Positions 1 to 9,400 of a stretch of 64,000 bases of DNA are shown here, one piece after another. The position numbers were made by a program, and so were the translations under genes. The notes below the pieces were generated by a model, which saw only the letters and a list, made by a program, of their open reading frames with translations, ran no database searches and was not told where the DNA came from. Source of the stretch: Symbiodinium natans (Eukaryota; Sar; Dinophyceae; Suessiales; Symbiodiniaceae); NCBI GenBank assembly GCA_905221605.1, contig CAJNDS010002267.1, forward strand, positions 26,001-90,000, written 5' to 3'. The stretch's first letter is position 1; the number at the start of each line of letters is the position of its first letter.

Positions 1-78
1 CACAGCCCCGCTGTCGCCGCCGTGGTCGGCCTCGCCCCATGTGATCACCGATCCGTTGTCGAGAATTGCTGCGAAAGC
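1..78 (-). CDS. RCC1-like gene exon 4 (repeat 10, truncated by window edge)
   Basis: Encodes AFAAILDNGSVITWG then GEADHGGDSGAV, in phase with exon 3. It continues beyond position 1. Confidence 0.83.
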
Positions 79-1881
79 CTTCGTAGCCCAGCAACCATAT
101 GATAAAAAGGGCAGCCTAAACCCTAAACCCTAAACCCTAAACCCTAAACCCTAAACCCTAAACCCTAAACACTACTTTATAAGGGAGCCAGAACCAACAA
201 AAAGGGGACTTAAGGGTACCACTGGGCTGCCAAGAAGCTCCATGGGAAGCCTGGATGTGCTGCACGTTTCTTAGCTGACCCTGCACAGCAGTACCTCAGT
301 TGCTGAGCTCCTAAGCCAACCCCCCCCCCCCCCCCCACCCCCCCCAAAAAAAAATAAAATAAAAAGAAAAAAGAGAGTACAGCTTCGGCTCTATAGGGGA
401 TTCGAGTATCCCCAAAAAGTGCGTGAAGTGTACTTATTCAGCTACTAAGGTGCTGTTCTCACCGTCGCCACCTCCTCCATGGCCCCACGTCAGCACAGAT
501 CCATTGCTCAGGATAGCAGCGCCGGCTCCGAAAGAAGCTTGGACACACTGCACGTTCTTCAACCGATCTTGCAAGCTCCTGCAGTTGCCATCAATTCGAG
601 CATGGCCCCAAGTTACCAGGGATCCATCTTCTCGGATTGCAGAAAACGCATGTGCGGAAGCTTGGATCTGCCGGACCTTGGTCAGCTGGCCTTTCACTGC
701 ACGGCTGTTTCCGCCAAGGGTGGGAGCGCCCCAGGTCACCACAGATCCATCACCCAGGATCGCAGCAAAGGCTAGCCCGGACGCTTGGATTGCCTGCACG
801 TTCCGCAGCTCGTCTTGTACAGCACGGCTGTCAGCCCCACAATCAACATTACCCCATGTCACGACGCGCCCGTCCGCGCGAATGGCAGCAAAAGCGTTGT
901 CAGAGGCTTGGATTTGCCGCACGTCCTTCAGCCTTCCTTGCACAGCTCTGCTGTCTCCCCCGCTGGCATCATCCCCCCATGTCACCACAGATCCATCACG
1001 TCGAATTGCTGCAAAAGCACTTACGCAGGCTTGGACGTGCAGCACGTCCTGAAGCTGATCTTGCACAGCCCTGCAACTGCCACCGAAATTGGCACTGCCC
1101 CAAGCTATCACGGATCCATCCCCCCGGATTGCAGCAAAAGCATGCGCTGATGCTTGGATCTGCCGGACGTCGGTGAGCTGGTCGTTCACTGCACGGCTGT
1201 CACCACCATCTGTGGCAGCACCCCAGGTGACCACGGCTCCATTCCTTGGGGACCAAATGAACCCTAAAATTGGGGTCATATACCCATTTCTACTATAACT
1301 CCTATTAAGGTATATGAGCCATAAACCCTTTTAGGGTTCATGTCGTCCCCAAGGTTCTGCAAGATCGCAGCGAAGGCCAATGCAGATGCCTGGATGGCCA
1401 GGACGTTCCTCAGCTGATGTCGCACAGCAAGGCTGTCGCCACCGCTGTTCGCGTCTCCCCAGGTCACCACAGACCCATCGCCTAGGATGGCGGCAAAAGC
1501 TCCTCGAGAGGCTTGAATGCAATGCACATCCTTAAGTTGATTTTGCACAGCATGGCTGCTACCGCCAGCTGTAGCATCACCCCAAGTCGCCACGGATCCG
1601 TCCCCCAGGATTGCAGCGAAGGCCGAGCCGAAACGGCACCCTGATGCCATGACACGAACCTGCCTCGTGTGCAGGGTCAGCACATCTCCGCTCTGCAAGC
1701 CCGCTTCTGCAACTGTTTCCCCTGGATCCAACAACCTTCCGGAGGAGGTCAGAAGTCTGCCTTTGCCGACTGCCAGTTCGCTCGTGGCACGTAGGGCGAG
1801 AGCCTCAATAGACTCAGCTGTCTGCACTTCCAATTGCACTCCGCTTCCGCTGAGCATTGTCACATTCACGAAGATCGACAT
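1..1881 (-). CDS. Ubiquitin-like + RCC1-like repeat protein (5' end complete, 3' end off window)
   Basis: Starts at ATG 1881 (MSIFVNVTMLSGSGVQLEV). Residues 1 to about 72 look like a ubiquitin-like fold, with GKGRLLTSSGRLLDPGETV and the ending GDVLTLHTRQV. A tandem array of about 41-residue RCC1-like units follows, pattern AFAAI-GDGSVVTWG-GGDSRAV-QL-V-QIQAS. At least ten units are visible, the last running off the left edge. Exons are 1358-1881, 463-1244, 239-294 and 1-78. Each junction restores the repeat consensus and frame. Proteins of this architecture are abundant in Symbiodiniaceae and are usually annotated as HERC/RCC1-like; no HECT domain is visible here. A beta-propeller scaffold role is inference. 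It lies just downstream of the last visible exon of channel gene B, on the same strand. Confidence 0.88.
79..238 (-). mobile_element. 160-nt GC-AG intron, MITE of the TAGCCCAG family carrying telomere repeats
   Basis: Removing 238-79 joins ..QASHG to AFAAILDNGS. The outer ends are related inverted sequences (CTTCTTGGCAGCCCAG versus CTTCGTAGCCCAG). The centre holds about eight CCCTAAA units (113-172). The same layout, without the long array, recurs intergenically at 14043-14158 and partly at 60637-60707, so this intron is a copy of a dispersed element. Confidence 0.8.
239..294 (-). CDS. RCC1-like gene exon 3 (second half of repeat 9)
   Basis: 56 nt encoding TAVQGQLRNVQHIQASHG. Bounded by AG at 296-295 and a GC donor at 238-237. 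Confidence 0.82.
295..462 (-). mobile_element. 168-nt GT-AG intron with imperfect terminal inverted repeats
   Basis: Begins GTGAGAACAG and ends CAACTGAG. Splicing gives GGDG-TAVQGQLRNVQ, back in the repeat consensus. Near the ends, ACCTTAGTAGCTGA and TCAGCAACTGAGGT are inverted copies (12 of 14), so it also looks element-derived. The interior holds an oligo-G/oligo-T block (on the plus strand, C-tract about 319-345 and A-rich 346-372). Confidence 0.75.
463..1244 (-). CDS. RCC1-like gene exon 2 (repeats 3-9)
   Basis: Carries seven RCC1-like units in one frame, from RNGAVVTWG-type start to GHGGGGDG. It ends with a split Gly codon (G|GT) directly before a strong GTGAGA donor at 462-457. Read through, the pattern stops and a TAA follows at 434-436. 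Confidence 0.87.
1245..1357 (-). mobile_element. Introner-like element: 113-nt GA-AG intron with terminal inverted repeats
   Basis: Removing 1357-1245 joins CA|G and restores AILQNGAVVTWG in the consensus reading frame; 113 is not a multiple of 3, so the shift is corrected exactly. The ends are near-perfect inverted repeats: CCTTGGGGAC at one end, GTCCCCAAGG at the other, each followed inward by ATGAACCCTAAAA. A second inner pair is TCATATACC/GGTATATGA. The immediate flanks share AA/TT, compatible with a 2-bp target duplication. This is a hairpin-forming element used as an intron. Confidence 0.85.
1358..1881 (-). CDS. RCC1-like gene exon 1 (ubiquitin-like domain, repeats 1-2, start of 3)
   Basis: Open from ATG 1881. 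It ends in the middle of repeat 3 after ..AFAAIL plus CA of a split Gln codon. The following GA is the proposed 5' splice site. Read on without splicing, the repeat pattern is lost at once and a stop is met at 1276. Confidence 0.88.
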
Positions 1882-3387
1882 GGTGAAGCCAGAGGTGCAT
1901 ACAAGCGTTCCAACGGAAACTTTTCAGAGGGACATACAGGAACAATAAAGCGTGCCATGTCGCCCAAGTAGCGGGGTTTTGACGCAGGTTCATTCAACCC
2001 GAATAGTCCTAAACCCTAAACCCAACCCTCAACTCTAAAGCCCCGATGCCATGGCGTGCGCTCTTGGCGCTGTGAGCAGCAAACATGGCAAGCCTCTTCG
2101 GGAATTATCCGGCCCGAAACCCTAAGTCCGAAGCCCAAAGCCCGCAAAACATTCGGGCCCTGCACATAAACCTTGAGCTCATCCTAGCCCCAAGACCTTG
2201 CAGCATGGCATTTGGGCCTCGGCAAATCCCAATGTCTGCCCATTATATAACCAACAAACCCCAGGGCCAGTGCTTCAGACCCTGTAAAGTAGGTAAGGGA
2301 CCATATCCAGGGACCAGGTAGCTACCCTTAGATATACCCGAGACCCTGAATCCGCAGACTCTGCAGGGAGTAGTCATGCACCCGATGTCCCCATCAAGAC
2401 CAATAATTATGCGAAAAACTATGGTTTAGGCTTGGTTTCTCCAAGGGCAGAACCTTGCGCGCGATGGGGAGGGGGGGTGGGGGGGGGGGGAACCTAAAAC
2501 CGAAACTGTCTAAACCCTGGAACCCTAAACCGCCTAAACTCTGAACCCGAAGAGGGCCCGAGGACCCTAAACCCTAGGCGGACAAATCGTAGACCCTGAA
2601 CTGCCTGAGCTCTGAACCCCTTCTGAGGGTACATGGTCCCTTAGCATGGGCCCTCCAAAGGCTACCCCTTATACACTTAAACACCGCTCATCCCTAAACC
2701 CTAACCCTAAACCCTAAACCCTATGCAAATAATTAAGGGCCCCTACATCAGAACCCTTTCAAGGAAGCTAGGGACCGTATGAATGAATGGGTTTCAGGAG
2801 GGGCCCCCTAGGAGGGACCCTTAATCTTATTCCCCCCTAAACACTCCACATATACCCCCCCTCTCTCTCTATATGTATATACATATATATATATATAGAT
2901 AGATATAGATATATGTATATATATATACATACATATATACATACATGTATGTATATATCTATATATACATATACCTCTTATATAGTCCCTATGCACCTAG
3001 ATAACCCCTAAATAACCCCTAAGTAGCGAGGGGGGGGGGGGGGGGGTCCTGGGAGACTCGGGCCTGCCTAGGAGACCCTAAACCCGGAACCCAAACCCTT
3101 AGGGTTTAGGGTTTAGGGTTTGGGGTTTGGGGTTTAGGGTTTAGGGTTTAGGGTTTAGGGTAAGTCATGCAAAAAAATCGAGGGAGGGAAGCTGCTCAAT
3201 TGAGGCCAGTAGGGACAACAGCCTTCAAGGCTGTATCCTGCATGGGTTGTTGGAGGCTTCGGGACATTAATCCTGGACCCTGAGCCCCCTTGAGGGTTTA
3301 GGGTTTAGGGTTTGGGGTTAGGGTTTAGGGTTTATAGGGTGCAGGGTTTCGGGTTTAGGGTTTAATTCGAGTCTGGGCTGCGTAGAC
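1882..3387. other. Spacer upstream of the RCC1-like gene; no coding exon recognised
   Basis: Contains degenerate CCCTAAA islands (2005-2020, 2695-2722), a G-tract near 2465-2490, an AT-rich TA/GATA microsatellite (2862-2985), another G-tract (3030-3046) and TTTAGGG arrays (3098-3162, 3297-3362). It would be the start of the S5-S6 intron of channel gene B. I looked for an S5b exon like that at 62007-62036 and did not find one. Confidence 0.6.
3098..3162. repeat. TTTAGGG telomere-like array
   Basis: Degenerate TTTAGGG/TTTGGGG units on the plus strand, interstitial. Confidence 0.9.
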
Positions 3388-3445
3388 GATGACCAGCAGC
3401 AGCATGAGGGCCCAGAAGAGCGACTTGAGCGTGAAGGCGATGGAC
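3388..3445 (-). CDS. Gene B exon: S5 first half
   Basis: 58 nt, SIAFTLKSLFWALMLLLVI, acceptor CCAAG, donor GTCTAC. Same length and phase as 63406-63463 of gene A; 17 of 19 residues match. Confidence 0.85.
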
Positions 3446-6400
3446 CTTGGCAGTTTTAGGGTTTAGGGTGTTTAGGGTCTAGGGTCTAGGGTTTAGGGTT
3501 TAGGATTTAGGGCTTAGGGTTTAGGATTTAGGATATAGGGCTTAGGGTTTCTAGGGTTTAGGTTCTAGGGGTCGCGCGGGTCTAGGTTCTAGGGTTCACG
3601 CAGGGCTTAGGCTATACAATACAGGCTTTATAGGATTGAAGTTTTAAGGTCTAGAAACCTTCCGCATGTCTAGGATTGTGTTGTAGGGCCACGGCTGAAA
3701 ACTGAAGGGTGCAGGGTTTAGGGCTGAGGTCGTGGGCAGGCCTAGGACACAAAGCTTTTGGGGTCCAAGTGTCTTGAAGGGTGTGAGGATGTTGGTGTTC
3801 AATTTCTACGTAGGGCTTGGGCATACTGTGCCTGTTTTTTGGTCGAGGCGTGTTTGGTTTTGCTCTGTTCGGAGAGCATGGCCTAAGATTCTCGGGCTTG
3901 TTGGCGAAGGTTGTAGGCTAAAAGGCTTCAGCTGTTTCGGTATTCGCTTTGGGGCTTTGCATGTTTGCTGTTGAAGGGCAGTAAGCCGGTGAGAGCAATT
4001 GGACGAAACTTGCGATTTCTTTGTGGAGGTTGTGGCTTGAGGGTTTAGGGTTTGGGGTTTCTAGGGTACAGGCTGGCTTAAGGCTCCAGTTTTGCAGGGG
4101 TCCAAGTGATAGGCCTTCGTTTAGAATATGGGCCGTTTTGGCTTGGGTTGCTGCAAGTGTACCAAGCCCTCAAGCCCGCGAAGCATCCTTTTAAGAGCCG
4201 AAGCCCCGAAACCCCAAACCCTAGACCCTGAAGCTTGTAAGGCAAGCCACGTGATGAGAGTCCGGAATGCCATTACAAAGCGGAACACGCGCATCAGCCG
4301 GATAACCTGACTTAGCAGACCCTCATAACCTAACCCTAGACCCGAAACCCTAAACCCCTAAACCCCTCAACCCTCAACCAGGGCTTTGGGCTTAGGAAGC
4401 AAGGCCCTACTACAGCGAGGGGCGGCCCCTTTTGTCTGCAAAAGAGCTATATTATAAGGGCCCTACAAAGGACTGGGGCTGATAAACCCTCATTACAGTG
4501 AACGGAAAACCCAGGGTGTTGGGGTTTAGGGTTTATGGCGAAGGTTTCGGCTTTAGGGTTTAGGGTACACCTCGCAATCCACATAAATGGGGCGGAGTCT
4601 CTCTGTACTCCTCAACAAAGGCAACTCCAAAAAGGCGGACTGGCAGCGCGTCTTTTGTTCAACCACCCCCCCCCCCACCACCCACCTTCCGGAACCCCAC
4701 AAGTCCGTGAAAGAATAGACTCTGGGCTGAATGTGCCTGACAAGGTTACCAGGGTTGAGGGTTTAGAGTCAAGGGTTTAAGGTTTAGGTGACCTACGTTC
4801 TGATTTCCAAGAATTACCCTAAACCCTAAACCCTAAACCAGAACTAATTACTCCAAACTACTCTAAACTTCTCTAAACTACTCTAAACCCCGAAACCCCT
4901 AAACCCCTAAAACCTAACCGCAGTCCTAAATTTGGAAACCTCAAGGCCTGGCAATCAGTGCTCAACCCTCAGGCCGGTCTAGGGCTCAGGGCTCAGGGCT
5001 TTGAGGGTTTGAGGGTTTTAGGGTTTAGGGTTTAGGGTTTAGGGTTTAGGGTTTAGGGTTTTAGGGTTTAGGGTTTAGGGTTTAGGGTTTAGGGTCTTTG
5101 GGATCTAGGGTTTAGGGTTCAGTTTGCTACATCGTCCCTTAATTTGGTACGTTACATGGGGACCTCTTGGACTCTATTATACCTTACAAGACCCAAGTTT
5201 TCCATACTTCAGAACCCTTTTAAGGAGGTAGGGCAGCCATGTCTTCCCTTACCCTAAGGGTCCATGTACCTAAATACGGAATACTTGGGCCGTAAAGTAC
5301 GTGCTATATAAGGAATTTGGGGCCCAAGTATATAATAATAAGGTACATGGACCCTTAGGGTTAGATACTAGGACAAAGGCCAGACGCCTGGATGCTAGAT
5401 CTTCCGGTGGCCTGCTGCGCGAAAGGCCGAAGCAAACTGCCCTGAACCCCAAAGCCTAAGACCTTAAACCTTGCACCCTAAACCCTAAACCCTAAACCCT
5501 AAACCCTGAACCCTGAACCCTGAACCCTGAACCCTAAACCCTAAACTCTAAACCCTAAACCCTAAACCCTACCCGATACCCTCCCTTCACCCCGCCCCCA
5601 AGACCCCCCCAAGCCCGAGAGAACCTTGAGAACGCGTGTGACTCGCACCTGAGCTCAACAGACATGGGTCAACATGTTAGGTTTAGGGTTTAGGGTTTAG
5701 GGTTTAGGGTTTAGGGTTTAGGGTTTAGGGTTTAGGGTTTAGGGTTTAGGGTTTGGGGTTTAGGGTTGTAGGCTTGTAGGGTTTAGGGTTGTAGGCTTTA
5801 GGGTTTACGGTTGTAGGTTTTGTTTTTTTTTTTTTTTGGGGGGGGTAGACCAAGTTGATGATGAGTCAAATATACTGATGCAGTTGGGTACCGAAAAACA
5901 ACTACAAGTGAGAAGTCTCAACCTTGAAACCTAACCCTGAGGTTAGGACTTGTGGTCTTTCCACCCCTTCCCCGCCATGTGCTAGGTAAGCCTCAACCCT
6001 AAACCCTAAACCCCAAACCCCAAACCCTAAACCCTAAACCTCAGGGTCCATGTACCTCATTCTTATGTATTTGGGCCCCAACAGGCCCTAAGCAGGAGGT
6101 ACTTTAAGGCGCAAGTCTTCCCTATTTCGGTACACAGATCCTTGGGGGTAAACCCTAAGGCGTAAACCGTAAGCCGGCGCCCTGTCGTCTAGATTCAGCC
6201 CCCTGATCGGGTTTTGGGGTGTCATTGTAGAATATTTATAAGGGGACCATAAGGAAATACTATGCTAGTAATTATTCCCCCACCTCTACATTTCGGGCGC
6301 CCGGAGCCCTTACGATCTGACCCTGGAGTAGCCTGGAGTCTAGAGGGTTTCGGGCTTCGGGCTTAGGGGGCCTTCGGGTGAATGGCCCCAGCTCCTAAAC

Positions 6401-9400
6401 CCTAAACCCTAAACCCTAAAAGCTAGGACCCCAAAAACCCTCCCACCTCCACCACCAAGTCTGCAACACGAACTTAGGGTTCAGCGTTTTAGGGTGTAAG
6501 GTTTTAGGGTTTTAGGGTTTTAGGGTTCTAGGGTTTTAGGGTTTTAGGGTTATAGGGTTTTGGGGCTTTAGGGTTTAGTTTAGGGTTTAGGGCAAGCCTA
6601 AGCCACCCATGCTCCAAAACCCCCAACCAAGACCAAGAACCAAGGGCTTCTCCTAACCTACTAGTTGCTTAAGAACCCCCAAAAGTAAACAAATAATATT
6701 CCCTTTATTACCCTTACAAGGATTAAGAACCCCCCCCCAAAAAAAAAGGTAAACAAATAATATTCCCTTTAAAACCCATACAAAGATTAAGAACCCCCAA
6801 AAGTAAACAAATAATATTCCTTTTCTTACCCTCATAAGGAAGAAGTTTATATATGCATATATATATATATTTTTTTTGGGGGTGGGTTATACATATATAT
6901 ATATATACATATATATATATATTGTATTATTTTTTTTTGGGGGGGGGGTTCTTAAGTGACGGCCAAGGCGCGATGCGCAGAGCCTTCAAGCCGGTAACGC
7001 CGTCTGCATGGCCACCCATGTTGTCTCCTGGGCTTCGTTGCTAGGGTTTGGGGTTTAGGGTTTAGGGTTTAGGGCTTAGGGTTTAGGGTTTAGTGTTTAG
7101 GCTTTGGAGTGTAGGGTTTAGGGTGTAGGGTTCAGGGTTTAGGGTGTAGGGTTGGTTTCCGGAAGCCCTGCAGACTGTTCGTAGACGCTGCACAGAAAGA
7201 GCACCTACTGCTTATAGGCGAGATGGCTTTGTACAAGTTGCCTTCGAGATCCATGATCAAACATCACTGCCGAGAGGCCCTGATCCCAAGAAGCCCTAAG
7301 CCCTGACACCTAAACGACTGGGTTGAGGGTTTAGGGTTTAGGGTTTAGGGTTTTTAGTTTAGGGTCTAGGGTTTCGGGTCCAGCTGAGAGCATATTCGGG
7401 TGTCTGGACGGCGTGGGTAAAGACCCACGCTAAACCCTATCAACCCTGTAAACCCTCTAGAAGGGGGATCCTCTTGTCTTGCAAACTCCTAAACCCTAAA
7501 CCCTAAACCCTAAACCTTGAGGCCCTGAAACACTGAGCCCAAAACCCGAAAATGAAGGTAAAGGGCGATCGCTATCCAAAGCGTAGAGGACATCAGCGAC
7601 CACCTCCCAAAGCGATATGGCGACGACCACGACATCCAACCAACTCCACATCCTTTCTCAGCTTGGATGTTGGGGTTTAGGGTTTAGGGTTCAGGGTTTA
7701 GGGGTTTTGGGTTTGGGGGGTGTTCAGGTGGTGGCTGAAAAAGATTAAGGTGTAGGACTGTTGAGACGGAAAGCAGAAAACTCCGACTAGGGGCCAAAAC
7801 AAACCGGCGCCAGGTCTCTGAGTTTCGAGTAAGGTTTGTGGCTGAGGGCCTAACATTACGATTTGCTTAAGTATCATTAAGAATCAAGAACCCCCAACAA
7901 GTAAAAGACAATAGTCCTTACATGACCCTGGTTAATAAATACTCTATATACACACTATGCATATATATATATATATATATATCTACACATATACAGAAGA
8001 ATCTGTATATATGTATATATGTATAGTTTCTTTTTTTGGGGGGCGGGCCGGGTGGCGGGGGGGGGGGGGGGGGGGGGGGCGGAGGGGGGGGGGCGCGCTT
8101 CCCCCCCTAACCCCCACCTTCCCCCCTTCCCACCCTCCCCCCCCTCCCCCAACCCCGTTAAGCGTTCTCCTGGATTGAAGGATTTTACGTTTAGGATTCA
8201 TGAAAACGAACAAAGTTTCCTAATGTTCTGGTTTTGGGATCCAAAAGGTGGGCGGGGTAGATATTCGATACGAGAGTGCTGAACCCTGAACCATGACCCT
8301 TCATCGGTGTAAGCGCGACGTAGCCTACAGCCCAGGACCAACGTGCTTTAACACTTGAGGGGAGTGCTCGGACTTTCTTCAGGAACCAACATGTACATCG
8401 AAAAACACAATTCCTAACAAGGTAAGTGTATATACATGTATATGTTGATATTTCTGTGTTTTTGTATATTTTCTATTTACTTATTGATGCATTGTATACA
8501 CATGTATGACATGTCTCGGAGTTCTTCGCACCCATCCTAGATTACCCTACCCCCTGAATAATGTTTAGTGCTGAAACCCTAAACCCTAAACCCTAAACCC
8601 TAAACCCTAAACCCTAAACCCTGAATAACCTTTCGTGCGGAAGCCAGGGTGCCAATCCGACCCACAGAAGATCTTGCAGCCATCTGCGCAGATCCGCAAC
8701 AGGAGCTCGAGGCAAAACCAGGCTGCATAGGTCTCGGCTTCCATGGGTTTTGAGGGGGGAGGATGGTCTCGAGAATTTAGGGTTTAGGGTTTAGGGTTTA
8801 GGGGCTTGGGGCTGTGCGCTTAGGATGCCTCAGGGCTTTAGGGCCTTCAGTGCCTCGAGTTGTAGATGCTTTGGGTTGTAGGCCTGTGGTTTGGGGTTTG
8901 GGGTTTAGGGTTTAGGGTTTGGGGTTTAGGGGCTTAGGGCTCTGCGCTTGTCAGAGAGGGTACCAGAAAGGTGTAGGGAGCTAGAGTTTTTTAAAGCAGA
9001 CCTAAAGCCCTGAACCTTGTGTAGACTTCCTTAGAACCGATCGAACGACCCTGCAAGCCTAAACCCCCTATAAGCCCTAGACATTCCCCAAGCACCCTTT
9101 GGACTTTTGAGTATACCTTAAGGGTGCCCTTAATGTACCGCTAGGCGCTTATCAAGGAATAGTTGGGAGAGCCCTGGATCCGCTTTCATTGGGAGCCTGT
9201 CGGTATGGAGGAACGGGGGGGGGGGGGGGGGGGGGGCTCACCATATTAAGTGTAGGTTAGCGTTTATAAGGTTATTTAGGGTCGAGGGGTTGAATTGAAG
9301 GCTTAAGGTCCAAGGTTAAACGCTTAAAGGTCTAGGGCTTAGGGAAACCTAAATACTTCCAGGGACCTAATTACTACGTCCTTTAAAGATTCTGGTAACC

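Noticed and set aside
423-1176. Plus-strand open frames over the RCC1-like gene
   Set aside because: Antisense of the tandem RCC1-like repeats; their apparent repetition mirrors the minus-strand protein.
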